A stretch of 64,000 nucleotides of DNA from DATFXM01 sp035315885 (GCA_035315885.1 DATFXM010000158.1:15634-79633); one strand, 5' to 3'; counted from the first letter of the stretch, positions 9,524 through 18,289 are shown. Notes: generated from the letters alone by a model not told the origin. Program-made: numbers and translations.

Positions 9524-9931
9524 ATGAAGAAGACTACCCTGGTTCTTGCCTGTTTGTTGGTGCTGATGGGCGCGATGCCGATCATGGCGCAGGACAGTCC
9601 GGCGGGATTCATCATCACTCTGAAGAACGGCAGCAGCGTTCGGGGGAAGACGCTCTCGCGCGACGACGCTACCGGCAGGCTGCGGCTTACAATGAGCGAG
9701 TCATCTGGAGGCGAGGCCAAGAGCTACGCAATTATCGCAGCCGAGGATACCGCGGAGATAAAATCATCCGCCGCCGAATCCGATTCCATTCGCATAAAGC
9801 TGAAGGGCGGCAGCGATATCCGCTGTAAGGAGTTCAGCCTCAACGGTGATAGTGTCTCGGTGAAGCTTGGCTCGGCATCACGAGTCGAGGTCCCCTGGAG
9901 CGAGATCGAATCCATCAGCTTCGCTCAATGA
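9524..9931 (+). CDS. Small exported protein of unknown function
   Basis: The 135-residue product has a clear Sec signal peptide (MKKTTLVLACLLVLMGAMPIMAQ, cleavage after AQ near residue 23). The mature part contains two similar beta-rich blocks (FIITLKNGSSVRGKTL and SIRIKLKGGSDIRCKEF) that look like a duplicated small beta-barrel motif of LSm or SH3 type. It starts at the base after the previous gene's stop codon. No catalytic residues are visible. The stop codon sits at the start of a heptamer repeat. Confidence 0.72.
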   Translation: MKKTTLVLACLLVLMGAMPIMAQDSPAGFIITLKNGSSVRGKTLSRDDATGRLRLTMSESSGGEAKSYAIIAAEDTAEIKSSAAESDSIRIKLKGGSDIRCKEFSLNGDSVSVKLGSASRVEVPWSEIESISFAQ

Positions 9932-9937
9932 GTATTA

Positions 9938-10016
9938 AGTTCTGAGTTCTGAGTGCACGGAGACCGGATAGGCCCGGAACTCAATCCTGAGGATTCAGCA
10001 CTCAGCACTCAGCACT
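9938..10016. repeat. Heptamer-armed inverted repeat, TGAGTGC type (copy 1)
   Basis: TTCTGAG/TTCTGAG/TGC units at 9938-9956 face three CAGCACT units at 9996-10016. It lies between convergent genes and encodes the last residues of the decarboxylase on the minus strand. Confidence 0.75.
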
Positions 10017-11542
10017 TCACTCAGCTCATCCCATGCCAGTCTGACGTGTTCAGCGGTTGTGCGAATGTTGCCGATCGCAAGCCGAAGCGTGTACCTGCCG
10101 TTCAGCTTCGTGTGAGACAAAAAGACTTTCCCTCGTCGATTCACTGCCTCGAGTAATCTGGTGTTGAGCTTCTCAAGCTCTTCTTCGCTGTAATCCGCAC
10201 TCGACGGCCGCGCCCTGAAGCAAACCAGACTGAAGGGCGCCGGCGCCATCATCTCCCAGTCACTGCTCGTCTCGATCCACGACTTGAGCTCCGCCGAGAG
10301 GCGGATGTGTTCGCGAATCCGTGCCGCCAGTCCTTCGCGCCCGAAATACCGCAACACGAACCACATCTTTAGGGCTCGAAAGCGACGGCCTAGCTGCGGA
10401 CCATAATCCATGAAGTTCTTGACCTCTTCGGAGTCGGCAGTCCGGAGGTACTCCGGTACAAGACTGAAAGCCCGCCTAAGCACTTCGAGACGCCTGCAGT
10501 ACATCGCGCTGAAGTCGAATGGAACGAACATCCACTTGTGAGGGTTGAAGACTATCGAATCCGCCGCCTCACATCCTTCGAGGACCCACCGCATTTCGGG
10601 ACACGCTGCTGCCGCACCGCCATAAGCGGCGTCTACGTGCAGCCACAGCGATTCGCGACTACAAATATCGGCGATTGCCGGAACCGGATCGACGCTGGTC
10701 ACCGACGTAGTCCCTACCGTAGCCACCACACAGAACGGTCGCCAACCATTTGCGCGATCTTCGGCGATCGCCGATGCCAGAGCTCTTGAGTCGATGCGAA
10801 ACTCGTCGTCGCACGGAATCTTCCTCAAAGAATCGAGCCCAAGGCCAAGAGTAATGGCCGCCTTGTCCACCGATGAATGCGCGTGCTCCGAGCAGTAGAA
10901 TCGCAACGGCTCGGATGCGCGACACAATCCTTTGTGGCGCACATCCAATCCATCGATTACTTCGCGCGCCGCGGCCACCGCGCACATTGTTGCAATCGAG
11001 GCCGTATCATAGACGACACCCTCAAACTGGCTCGGCAAGCCGATCATCTGTCGCAGCCACGAGAGCGTCACTTCTTCAAGCTCGGTCGCCGAAGGCGACG
11101 TCCGCCACAACATCGCGTTTACGTTGAACGCGGCCGACAGCATTTCGCCCAGGATGCCCGGGGCAGATCCGCTGATTGCGAAATAACCAAAGAAGGCCGG
11201 ATGGTTCCAGTGCGTTACGCCGGGAACTATGATGTCGTTGAGATCGGCCAGCATGGCCTCGAAGGGCTCACCCAGCTCCGGCGCTGATGATGGAAGCGCA
11301 CGTTTGATGTCACCCGGTTGCACCCGGGACAAGACGGGAAAGCGCTGGGGATGCGCAAGGTAATCGGCAATCCAGTCTACGACAACATGAGCGTTCCTTC
11401 GAAACTCTTCCGCGCTCATGTCTCCCAGCTCCGGGAGACTTGCTGCGGTTTGGAGCGTTGTTTTGGGCTCTGCCTCAGGTTGTTGTTGTGGTTTTGTGTC
11501 GGTTGTTTTTGATTCGAGAGTTTTTTCGGATCTTGTTTCCAT
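9995..11542 (-). CDS. Group II PLP-dependent decarboxylase (aromatic-L-amino-acid decarboxylase-like)
   Basis: A 515-residue cytoplasmic enzyme expected to remove the carboxyl group from an aromatic or related amino acid, giving an amine. The PLP lysine is K336 in NPHKW (333-337). HVDAAYGG at 302-309 holds the Asp that binds the pyridine nitrogen, and HWNHPAFFGYF at 111-121 is the usual substrate-loop block. The first 40 residues are low-complexity (Lys/Glu/Gln rich) and precede the normal family start. The C-terminus ends ...VLSAEC inside a heptamer repeat. Four amino-acid permeases lie upstream on the other strand; a functional link is inference only. Confidence 0.9.
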   Translation of the reverse strand: METRSEKTLESKTTDTKPQQQPEAEPKTTLQTAASLPELGDMSAEEFRRNAHVVVDWIADYLAHPQRFPVLSRVQPGDIKRALPSSAPELGEPFEAMLADLNDIIVPGVTHWNHPAFFGYFAISGSAPGILGEMLSAAFNVNAMLWRTSPSATELEEVTLSWLRQMIGLPSQFEGVVYDTASIATMCAVAAAREVIDGLDVRHKGLCRASEPLRFYCSEHAHSSVDKAAITLGLGLDSLRKIPCDDEFRIDSRALASAIAEDRANGWRPFCVVATVGTTSVTSVDPVPAIADICSRESLWLHVDAAYGGAAAACPEMRWVLEGCEAADSIVFNPHKWMFVPFDFSAMYCRRLEVLRRAFSLVPEYLRTADSEEVKNFMDYGPQLGRRFRALKMWFVLRYFGREGLAARIREHIRLSAELKSWIETSSDWEMMAPAPFSLVCFRARPSSADYSEEELEKLNTRLLEAVNRRGKVFLSHTKLNGRYTLRLAIGNIRTTAEHVRLAWDELSEVLSAEC

Positions 11543-11586
11543 GGTGTTGATTGTTCAACTCGAGATTCGAGTCTCAGGCGACAGAT

Positions 11587-12678
11587 TTAGGGGGCGGCTT
11601 CGACCCTGACGTAGTCGGCCCTTCTCTTCACCGGGCGAAATCCCTCGGCGATGATCGCCTCGCGGAGCATCATCTCAGTAGCCTTGTGATGTGCACCGGC
11701 GGGTGAGATCACGTTCTCCTCGATCATCGTGCTGCCAAGGTCGTTCGCACCGTAGTGCAGTCCTACTCTGCCCACATCCAACCCCTGTGTGAGCCACGAG
11801 ACCTGAACATTTGGAATGCAGTCCAGATACAGTCGCGCTAGGGCGAGCCATCGAAGGTACTCGTCGCTCAGGATCCTCGCGGGAAAGACTTTACCGATCG
11901 GCGTGTTATCCGGCTGGAGGGTCCACGGAATGAATGAGACGAAGCCGGGGTTTCTGAGCTGCAGGCGGCGCAGCTTCTCGAGATGTTCGAGCCGTTGATC
12001 GTTTGTTTCGCCCATACCGAACATCATTGTGGCGGTTGTCGGGATCCCGAGAGAGTGCGCCACGTCCATCACGTTCAGCCACTCTTCGGAGTTGCAGTGA
12101 GTTCTGCGCTTGCGACGAATCTCGTCTACGAGAATCTCACCGCCGCCACCCGGGATCGAGTCCAGTCCGGCCTCTCTGAGGCTACGCAACACGCCTTCGA
12201 GTCCGAGCCCGGTGATCTTCGCGAGGTGATCGATTTCCGGAGGGGAGAAGCAGTGCAGGTGAATCCCGTACCGCGTCTTCAGCTCACGAAGGAGCCCCGT
12301 GTAGTAGTCCAGAGGCAGGTCGGGGTGCAGACCACCCTGCATCAGCACGCCGCTACCGCCGAGCTCGATCATCTCTTCGACTTTCTTAAAGATTTCCTCA
12401 TAGGTGTGGACATAGCCTTCGGGTGAGCCCGGCTTCCGGTAAAACGCGCAGAAACTGCAGACGCTCACGCAGACGTTCGAGTAATTGACGTTCCGGTCCA
12501 CAACATAGGTCACGACGTCGTCCGGGTGGAGCCGCTTACGCAGGCTGTCAGCGAGCTCGCCGAGGCTTTCGGTCGGCGCCGATTGTTCGACCGCTTGCCA
12601 TTCTTCAAATGAGAGGTCCTCGCCGGCGCGAATTCTGTCCAGCAGGCCGTCAATCACAGCAGTCATGGTGTTTTGCAT
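11587..12678 (-). CDS. mqnC: Cyclic dehypoxanthinyl futalosine synthase (radical SAM)
   Basis: A 363-residue radical SAM enzyme of the futalosine route to menaquinone, converting dehypoxanthinyl futalosine to its cyclic form. The 4Fe-4S site is C70-C74-C77 in VCVSVCSFCAF. VLMQGGLHPDLPLDYY and SIPGGGGEILVDEIR are characteristic of MqnC rather than MqnE or F420 CofH. The length is typical. It begins at ATG 12678 and is followed on the same strand by the decarboxylase after 44 bp. No other mqn gene is in the window, so the pathway is dispersed. Confidence 0.9.
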   Translation of the reverse strand: MQNTMTAVIDGLLDRIRAGEDLSFEEWQAVEQSAPTESLGELADSLRKRLHPDDVVTYVVDRNVNYSNVCVSVCSFCAFYRKPGSPEGYVHTYEEIFKKVEEMIELGGSGVLMQGGLHPDLPLDYYTGLLRELKTRYGIHLHCFSPPEIDHLAKITGLGLEGVLRSLREAGLDSIPGGGGEILVDEIRRKRRTHCNSEEWLNVMDVAHSLGIPTTATMMFGMGETNDQRLEHLEKLRRLQLRNPGFVSFIPWTLQPDNTPIGKVFPARILSDEYLRWLALARLYLDCIPNVQVSWLTQGLDVGRVGLHYGANDLGSTMIEENVISPAGAHHKATEMMLREAIIAEGFRPVKRRADYVRVEAAP

Positions 12679-12710
12679 TGAGACCTCGGATTGGGATTAT
12701 AGCCAACAGC

Positions 12711-12905
12711 GCGCGAATGGGCGAAGGGGAGAGGGGGGGGACGCGGGGAGGAGAGAGGAAGTGCGAATGGGTGAAGGGGCGAAGGGGCGATCTGAATAGG
12801 TTGCAACACAACGTCTCCGCGTCGCTGCTCTCCGCGTCCCCGCGTCCCTCCTCTCCGTGTCGCCCCTTCGCCCATTCGTCCATTCGCGTCCTCCCTCATC
12901 ATCTA
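12711..12905. repeat. Octamer-armed inverted repeat, type E (copy 2)
   Basis: The left arm is made of GCGAATGG and GCGAAGGG units plus GGGGAGGAGAG blocks. The right arm is its complement (TCCGCGTCCC, CCCCTTCGCCCATTCG). The core GCGATCTGAATAGGTTGCAA at 12787 matches copy 1. It fills most of the gap 12679-13009 between the divergent mqnC and PLD-type genes. Several overlapping frames read through it but none looks coding. Confidence 0.8.
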
Positions 12906-13009
12906 TTCTTTTACTTTTCTCCAACCGATGTGGTAAACAGTTGTATCAGGCAACCGCTGCCCGTTTTGCTATTCATGGCTCACTCTCATTCATCGGTCAT
13001 TACTACGCG

Positions 13010-13927
13010 ATGAACGCATATACTCAAGTTCACAACCTATCCTTGATAATTCAACCGGGTGACAGCTTCTTCCCTATCGTCAGTGCCATCGACAGCGCTA
13101 AGCAGAACATCAAGATGACCATCTTCCGCATGGACGATCCCATCGTGCGAGATGCTCTTCGCTTAGCCGTCAGCCGCGAGGTTAAGGTCAAAGCCCTGGT
13201 AGCTCCTACCTCAAAAGGCTGGACCAGCAAGAACAAGAAGCTGGTTGACGAACTCTCAGCCCTGGGCGTCGACGTGCGCGTCCCTCGCCCGCGTAAAGAG
13301 AAGCTGAAGCGCTACCACTATAAGATGATGATGATTGACAATGCTCAGTCATTGATCCTCACCTTCAACCCAACCCAGGACAACCTGCACTATGCTCGCG
13401 ATTTCGGAGTGCTGATAAGGGACGAGGAGATTACCAGCGAGCTCAACCGCCTCTTCGATGCCGACTGGAACGGCGAGAAGTTCGACCCAGCGGAGCTTCC
13501 CCTGGTAACAAGCCCTTTCAACAGCCGCAAGAAGCTCCTTGAACTGATCGCCTCCGCTGAGCGCTCGGTCCAGATTCTCGACGCAAAGGTCGAGGATCAG
13601 CAGTTTCTCAGCCTGTTGCTGCGCAAGGCAGCCGCCGGCTGCAGCGTAAAGATCATCGGGAGGGACACCGAGTACAACGGAGTGGTGTCGAATTTTCAGA
13701 TTCGAACTCTTGCGCGATTTCGGCTGCACGCGAAGTGTATTGTAGTAGATAACACGCGATTCTTCGTCGGAAGCCAGAATCTCCGCAGTCAGAGCCTCGA
13801 CGAACGGCGCGAAGTCGGCATCATTGTGGAAGACGAGGCGACCTCAAGAAAGATATCGCGCGTGTTCGATGAGGACTGGGAGAAAGCGACTGCTCTGAAG
13901 ACCGAAGCTGAGCCAAGCAACGCCTAG
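13010..13927 (+). CDS. Phospholipase D-like protein with two HKD motifs
   Basis: A 305-residue protein of the PLD superfamily, whose members hydrolyse or transfer phosphodiester bonds of phospholipids or nucleic acids through a phospho-histidine. Both half-sites are present: H103-K105-D110 (HYKMMMID) and H240-K242-D247 (HAKCIVVD), each followed by a beta strand and an N or Q residue. No signal peptide is evident from the chosen start. ATG 13010 was preferred because the upstream in-frame extension (to 12857) reads through a repeat element; no good ribosome binding site precedes it. The substrate is unknown. Confidence 0.82.
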   Translation: MNAYTQVHNLSLIIQPGDSFFPIVSAIDSAKQNIKMTIFRMDDPIVRDALRLAVSREVKVKALVAPTSKGWTSKNKKLVDELSALGVDVRVPRPRKEKLKRYHYKMMMIDNAQSLILTFNPTQDNLHYARDFGVLIRDEEITSELNRLFDADWNGEKFDPAELPLVTSPFNSRKKLLELIASAERSVQILDAKVEDQQFLSLLLRKAAAGCSVKIIGRDTEYNGVVSNFQIRTLARFRLHAKCIVVDNTRFFVGSQNLRSQSLDERREVGIIVEDEATSRKISRVFDEDWEKATALKTEAEPSNA

Positions 13928-13959
13928 TCCTCGAAAGATGTGCAGGCGCGCCGTGAACA

Positions 13960-14100
13960 ATGACTTGCCAGCGCTGCAAAGTGAAGATGGTCGAAAAGCG
14001 GCGCAGCTTTCACAAACAACGCAAGTGGGTCTGCCCGCGATGCGGTGCAGCCCGGATGCAGTCGACGAAGGCTCGGACAAGCGGCGCAAGACAGAGGTAG
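13960..14100 (+). CDS. 46-residue C4 zinc-ribbon protein
   Basis: ATG 13960 opens a 46-codon frame ending at TAG 14100. It starts MTCQRCKVKMVEKRRSFHKQ. It holds CQRC at 3-6 and CPRC at 25-28, a classic four-cysteine zinc ribbon, and is very basic. It sits 32 bp after the PLD-like gene and 7 bp before the next frame, all on one strand, which supports translation. The function is unknown; small ribbons of this kind often bind nucleic acid or ribosomes, but that is not shown here. Confidence 0.6.
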   Translation: MTCQRCKVKMVEKRRSFHKQRKWVCPRCGAARMQSTKARTSGARQR

Positions 14101-14107
14101 CCAGGCA

Positions 14108-14404
14108 ATGAATAAACCGCACAAAATGGAACTCAAAATAGGAGACGAGGTGAGCTACGCTATGCCGGGCGGCATGCTCTACGGCAAAGTCACCAGACTG
14201 CTGGGCGCCGGCGATACCGCCGCGGTCGAGATCGAATTTGAAGACGGCCGCAAGGAAATCAAAAAGGTGAAAGACAGAGCGATAGCTTTACTGCGGCGAG
14301 CAAGCGGTAAGAGCGAGGTCGACGAACAGAATCCCGAGCGCACGAAGCTGCGCGATCCCGAGATCGAACGAATTCGACGCAGCGAACAACGAAAGCGCTG
14401 GTAA
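14108..14404 (+). CDS. Small Tudor/SH3-like protein (HVA1/DUF2945-like)
   Basis: The 98-residue product reads MNKPHKMELKIGDEVSYAMP and has an N-terminal beta-rich part (GDEVSY, GGMLYGKVTRL, VEIEFEDGRKEIKKV) resembling the small Tudor-like hypervirulence-associated/DUF2945 fold. A charged helical tail rich in Arg, Glu and Lys follows. Frame and spacing (7 bp after the zinc-ribbon gene, 11 bp before the VOC gene) fit an operon. The molecular role is unknown. Confidence 0.65.
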   Translation: MNKPHKMELKIGDEVSYAMPGGMLYGKVTRLLGAGDTAAVEIEFEDGRKEIKKVKDRAIALLRRASGKSEVDEQNPERTKLRDPEIERIRRSEQRKRW

Positions 14405-14415
14405 CGAGATCCGAG

Positions 14416-14853
14416 ATGCTACGGAATCCGTCGTTCCATCACATCGAATTGCCTGCCGACGACCTGGAACTCGCCGAGCGCTTCTACGGCGTGATCTTCG
14501 GCGCGAGGGTTTACATGCGCCGGGATAAGGATGGCCGGAAGGGCGTTCCCGCGGACGGCACTATCGCTGACGCCGAAGCCTCGGGATTCGCCATCGACGC
14601 GACTTATTTGCGAATCGGAGAATCGCTCAGAATCGGCTTCCTGAAGCGCTCGCAGTCGCACGATCAAACTGAAATAGATCATCTCGCTTTCACGATCGAC
14701 GATGAAGAACTGGTATCCCTAACGCGCAAACTCACCGAATACAAGATAGAGGTAGTTGATCAGGCGGCAGAGCGCATTCAAATCCGGGATCCCTTTGGCC
14801 TGACGCTGGAGCTGTGGCCAAGGTCGGTGCTTGCAAGGATGGGACTACTTTGA
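14416..14853 (+). CDS. VOC-superfamily (glyoxalase/dioxygenase-like) protein
   Basis: A 145-residue protein with the beta-alpha-beta-beta-beta layout of the vicinal oxygen chelate fold. H9 in FHHIELPADDLELAERFY and the C-terminal FGLTLELWP give a likely metal-site His and Glu, and IDHLAFTIDD starts the second module. Members isomerise or cleave small metabolites or bind antibiotics; the substrate is not deducible. It is the last gene of the run 13010-14853, with the next gene convergent. Confidence 0.78.
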   Translation: MLRNPSFHHIELPADDLELAERFYGVIFGARVYMRRDKDGRKGVPADGTIADAEASGFAIDATYLRIGESLRIGFLKRSQSHDQTEIDHLAFTIDDEELVSLTRKLTEYKIEVVDQAAERIQIRDPFGLTLELWPRSVLARMGLL

Positions 14854-14875
14854 GTGCGGTGTCGAGTCTTCGTTC

Positions 14876-15424
14876 CTACTGACCTAAGAGATGGTAGACG
14901 AGTCTCCCAAAGGGACTGTTTTGGAAGGCTCCGGTGTGAGCCATCAGCACTACGATAATTCGAACCGCCCCGAAGACCACAAACACAATCGCCGTCCTCT
15001 TCACGATTCGATATTTTTCAAACGCCCGATCAAATCGAGCAACCGACTTGAGTCGGCCCGTTAACACGGCGATCGATCGGGCCCAGACGAGCAGCAACAA
15101 CACAAAAAATGCCGGTCCAAGCAAATGAAACTGGAACGCGGTTGTGAAGTCTCCTTTTCCGATCGCGCAAAATGAATGGGTCAATCCGCAACCGGGACAA
15201 GGTAAACCACTCAGAGCCTTGAAGCCGCACAAGGTGAAGTAGTCGCCGGAAGGTGACACCGGAGCCGGTCTCCAAACGACGCTGACAAACATGATCACCG
15301 AGATCCAGACCAATCCCAGCATCGCCAGCCCTCTCGATGGGCGACTCTCTGTCGCGTAGTGCGCTGAGTTCCGAAGTGAATCTGTCTCCGCCGCCATTTG
15401 GTCAATCGCCATACGGTCAATCAC
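14876..15424 (-). CDS. DUF2752 membrane protein
   Basis: A 182-residue membrane protein with three hydrophobic segments and the DUF2752 hallmark LPCPGCGLTHSFCAI followed by a short amphipathic stretch and FHLLGPAFF. The role of the family is unknown; the CPGCGLT motif suggests a metal- or thiol-containing membrane site. The start is uncertain between GTG 15424 and ATGs at 15412 and 15397. It begins 8 bp after the alpha/beta hydrolase stop on the same strand, so the two are probably one transcript. Confidence 0.8.
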   Translation of the reverse strand: MIDRMAIDQMAAETDSLRNSAHYATESRPSRGLAMLGLVWISVIMFVSVVWRPAPVSPSGDYFTLCGFKALSGLPCPGCGLTHSFCAIGKGDFTTAFQFHLLGPAFFVLLLLVWARSIAVLTGRLKSVARFDRAFEKYRIVKRTAIVFVVFGAVRIIVVLMAHTGAFQNSPFGRLVYHLLGQ

Positions 15425-15432
15425 AGTCGCGA

Positions 15433-16263
15433 CTATCTGATCTCCAGGGATGAACGTCGCTTTGAGGGGCTCGTGTGCTTCACAAATTGATCGATCAGTT
15501 TAGCGAGCTGTAGTGGGTATTCTAACATGGGCAGGAAACCGCAATCCTTCATCGTGGCTAGTTTGGCCGTGCGCGCAGTGGCGAACAACCGGCGAGCTTC
15601 CATCAAACTGCGTTTGTCCTTGTCTCCGCACACCAGCAGAACCCGAAGGCGATCTCCCTGAACCAGTTCCGAAACGATTTCGGTGTTCTCCGACGATGAG
15701 GCAGCCAGAGCCGTCTCGTAGGCGGCTCTCGGACTGAGCTGAGCAAAGTCGGTATAAAGCCGGTCGCGATAAACCTTTGGTGCGCGGCGAAATCTGCGTT
15801 GGACCAGGCTTCGAATCAGGGGATAGGCAGCGAGCTCGCGAAGCGCCAGCGAAGCTGGAGTCAGCACTCCAAGAGTCTTTATATCGTCTGCTGGCAAGCT
15901 GGGGCCGGGACTGACCGCGATAAGCGAGTTAATATCCTGCGGGTGTCGGCGCTCCAGCGCGGCCGAAATCATTACCCCCAAGTCGTGAGCTACGAAGCTT
16001 GCGTCGAAGATTCGTGTCTCGTTCAGGATGCTGTGAAGGTCTTCGGCGTGGTCTTCGATGGTGAACTCAGCATCCAGGTCGGCGGGTTGCGACCTTGCAA
16101 TACCTCGATGGTCATAGATCAGGCAGCGGTAATCCTGTTTCAGGACAGACACGACCGGCCGCCAGCATTCGCAGGACATGGCCCAGCCGCTGATGAAAAC
16201 CAAGGGCGGTCCGTCCCCGGATATTTCGAAGTACAACGGGCCATCAGGCGTGTTCAATAGCAT
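15433..16263 (-). CDS. Alpha/beta-hydrolase-fold protein with altered catalytic residues
   Basis: This 276-residue protein follows the alpha/beta hydrolase pattern (PLYFEISGDGPPLVFISGW, then CLIYDHRGIARS). At the nucleophile elbow it has VAHDLG with D94 instead of the usual G-x-S-x-G serine. The position normally holding the catalytic His reads DCGFLPMLEYP, with Phe where GH is expected. Asp nucleophiles occur in haloalkane dehalogenases and epoxide hydrolases, but those keep the His. It may be a non-catalytic or repurposed member. It is followed at 8 bp by the DUF2752 gene. Confidence 0.8.
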   Translation of the reverse strand: MLLNTPDGPLYFEISGDGPPLVFISGWAMSCECWRPVVSVLKQDYRCLIYDHRGIARSQPADLDAEFTIEDHAEDLHSILNETRIFDASFVAHDLGVMISAALERRHPQDINSLIAVSPGPSLPADDIKTLGVLTPASLALRELAAYPLIRSLVQRRFRRAPKVYRDRLYTDFAQLSPRAAYETALAASSSENTEIVSELVQGDRLRVLLVCGDKDKRSLMEARRLFATARTAKLATMKDCGFLPMLEYPLQLAKLIDQFVKHTSPSKRRSSLEIR

Positions 16264-16300
16264 TAAGCCAAGGCTAGATGGTTAATCGGGAATAGTAAAT

Positions 16301-16421
16301 AGCAGTAGGCAGTAGGCACTAGGTTTCGGGTTCGTCGGTTGGAGACTCGAATGGCGGGCAGTGCTCTACGAAAGACGACTGAATAAAACGAACCCGAAAC
16401 CCGAAACCTACTGCATACTAT
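16301..16421. repeat. Heptamer-armed inverted repeat, core type B (copy 1)
   Basis: The left arm runs AGCAGTAGGCAGTAGGCACT then GGTTTCGGGTTCG. The right arm (16389-16421) is the complement, CGAACCCGAAACCCGAAACC followed by TACTGCATACT. It contains the type B core (GGAGACTCGAATGGCGGGCA, then TACGAAAGACGACTGAAT) shared with copies at 29.5, 48.2 and 61.3 kb. It fills the gap between the hydrolase and the MerR-type gene. Confidence 0.88.
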
Positions 16422-16545
16422 TGACCAGCTTCGCCCCGAAACCCTAACATTAGGCTGTTCTTCGGCGAACCCCGAACAGCACGGTCGGCTGGACAGCGTC
16501 TATGGTGGAGTTTCGTCCAGACAGAGCATCTTAGGCAGAGTCATC

Positions 16546-17280
16546 ATGGAAGTCGAATCAAGGATCCCTGAAAAACTGTTCTTCAGGATCGGCGAGGTTT
16601 GCGAGTTGATCAAAGTGCAACCTCACGTCCTGCGTTATTGGGAGACTGAATTCCCCATGTTGGCGCCGCAAAAGAATCGGGCCGGCCAGCGTGTCTATCG
16701 ACGCAAGGACGTCGAGATGGTATTGCGCATTCGAGACTTGCTCTACGAAGAAAAATTTACGATAGCCGGCGCCAAGAAGAAGCTCCTCGAAGAAGCTCGC
16801 GGCGGCTCCTCAAAGACCAAGGCAGCGCCGACCGAAGAACCCGCCGCGAGCGAGGCTTCTTCGCCCTCTGAACCAGCGCCCAACGAACTGCATCCAGATC
16901 CAGCACACAACACGGCTTCTACTGCCGTCGAGCCGTCGAGCCGTGCGCCATCCTCAAACGCGAAGAAGACTCAAGTCAAAGTCTCTCCGGACGCCGCATC
17001 CGCGCGCAAAGAAGCAGCTCGAGACCCCGCCCAGACTCGAACGCACGATGACTCTGCTCAAGCGCTCGCACCTGCAGAAACGCTGTCGGAAACAGAAGCA
17101 TCGGCCCTTCGAGGTGCGGGACAGGAGCCCGGCTCCACGGCTTTGTTGCCAGGTCTTCAGCCGGTTAACAATTCGGCGCCGGCCGCATCCGCTCAGATCA
17201 AACGCGCGCTTCGCCTGCTCAAGACTGATCTGGAGGATTTGTTGACACGTCTAAACTCGGATGATAGCATCAAACGCTGA
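16546..17280 (+). CDS. MerR-family regulator with long disordered linker
   Basis: A 244-residue protein. Residues 10-75 form a MerR-type winged helix (FFRIGEVCELIKVQPHVLRY, RAGQRVYRRKDVEMVLRI). Residues 85-215 are low-complexity Ala/Pro/Ser/Glu, and 218-244 form a helix (IKRALRLLKTDLEDLLTRL) probably used for dimerisation. No metal- or drug-binding cysteines are seen. The gene directly precedes tRNA-Pro and surE-pcm; MerR-like genes in this position are common in delta-proteobacterial and acidobacterial genomes. Its target is unknown. Confidence 0.86.
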   Translation: MEVESRIPEKLFFRIGEVCELIKVQPHVLRYWETEFPMLAPQKNRAGQRVYRRKDVEMVLRIRDLLYEEKFTIAGAKKKLLEEARGGSSKTKAAPTEEPAASEASSPSEPAPNELHPDPAHNTASTAVEPSSRAPSSNAKKTQVKVSPDAASARKEAARDPAQTRTHDDSAQALAPAETLSETEASALRGAGQEPGSTALLPGLQPVNNSAPAASAQIKRALRLLKTDLEDLLTRLNSDDSIKR

Positions 17281-17322
17281 GCGCGAGTCTTCAGGCTCAC
17301 CGAGTGTTCAGGCTTACATTGA

Positions 17323-17396
17323 CGGGACGTGGCGCAGCCTGGTAGCGCGCTTCCTTGGGGTGGAAGAGGTCGCTGGTTCAAATCCAGTCGTCCCGA
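17323..17396 (+). tRNA. tRNA-Pro (anticodon GGG)
   Basis: A 74-nt tRNA. Acceptor CGGGACG (17323-17329) pairs with CGTCCCG (17389-17395), discriminator A is at 17396, and no CCA is encoded (TTG follows). The anticodon stem is CTTCC/GGAAG with loop TTGGGGT, giving GGG at 17357-17359. It decodes CCC and CCU. In contrast, the tRNA-Leu at 8464 does encode CCA. Confidence 0.95.
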
Positions 17397-17524
17397 TTGT
17401 TCGGCGATACCCAGGACGAAAGAACCGAGGACCAAAGCCGGAACTTCTGATATTCAGAGCTGCGCCGGTCCAGGTCACGATGCTTTCTCCTGGGTTTCGT
17501 GTTTCAATGTTGCATTGAAGCATT

Positions 17525-18289
17525 ATGTTTAAGATTCTTGTTACAAACGACGACGGAATCCATTCAGAGGGCATAGTCGCATTGGCCGACGCGCTCTCCT
17601 CCGTTGGCGAGGTAACCGTAGTCGCCCCGGCTCACGAAATGAGCGCCGCGTCTCACTCGTTGACGCTGACTCGTCCACTCCGCATCGACCGAATCGACGA
17701 CCGTCACTTCTCGGTGGATGGCACACCCACCGATTGCGTCACCCTCGCGATGAACCATCTGTTGAAGGACTCGTTGCCCGATCTTGTAGTCTCCGGAATC
17801 AACAAAGGAGGCAACCTCGGCGAAGACGTTTCCTACTCTGGTACGGTGGCCGGAGCGCTCGAAGCTTCGATCTACGGTTTGCCCGGCATTGCAGTGAGTC
17901 TCGTGCAACGCGTGGACTTCGATTTCAGTCACGCGGCTTCATTCGCCGCGGAACTGGCGGTGATGGTTCTGAATGACGGGCTGCCTCGAGGGACTTTGCT
18001 CAACGTGAACATTCCGCCCGGCCCGATTCGCGGAGCGCGAGTCTCGCGTCAGGGCACAAAGGTGCTGAGACCCTCAATCATCGAAGGTACCGACCCACGT
18101 CAGCGCAAGTACTACTGGATCGGAGAAGAGCGCTACCTGTTTAACGAACAGCCAGGCACCGACTACGAGGCGTTGAGTCTTGGTCTGGTCTCAATAACTC
18201 CGCTCAGAAACGACCTCACGGATTACAAAACTCTCGAAGATATTCAATCCCGCGATTGGAACTCGATCATCGCAACGCCCGCAAAATGA
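17525..18289 (+). CDS. surE: 5'/3'-nucleotidase SurE
   Basis: A 254-residue metal-dependent nucleotidase of the stationary-phase survival family, which dephosphorylates nucleoside monophosphates and short polyphosphate. The N-terminal MFKILVTNDDGIHSEG holds the metal-binding N8-D9-D10, and SGINKGGNLGEDVSYSGTVA holds the second metal-binding Asn region. The length is normal. The stop overlaps the start of pcm in an ATGA (18286-18289), so the pair is translationally coupled. Confidence 0.96.
   Translation: MFKILVTNDDGIHSEGIVALADALSSVGEVTVVAPAHEMSAASHSLTLTRPLRIDRIDDRHFSVDGTPTDCVTLAMNHLLKDSLPDLVVSGINKGGNLGEDVSYSGTVAGALEASIYGLPGIAVSLVQRVDFDFSHAASFAAELAVMVLNDGLPRGTLLNVNIPPGPIRGARVSRQGTKVLRPSIIEGTDPRQRKYYWIGEERYLFNEQPGTDYEALSLGLVSITPLRNDLTDYKTLEDIQSRDWNSIIATPAK

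Noticed and set aside
12650..12924. Several short overlapping frames
   Set aside because: All fall inside the type E inverted repeat and are low-complexity.
9995..13927. Biosynthetic gene cluster linking the decarboxylase, radical SAM and PLD-like genes
   Set aside because: The radical SAM protein is a menaquinone enzyme by its motifs, and the genes are not on one strand or coupled.
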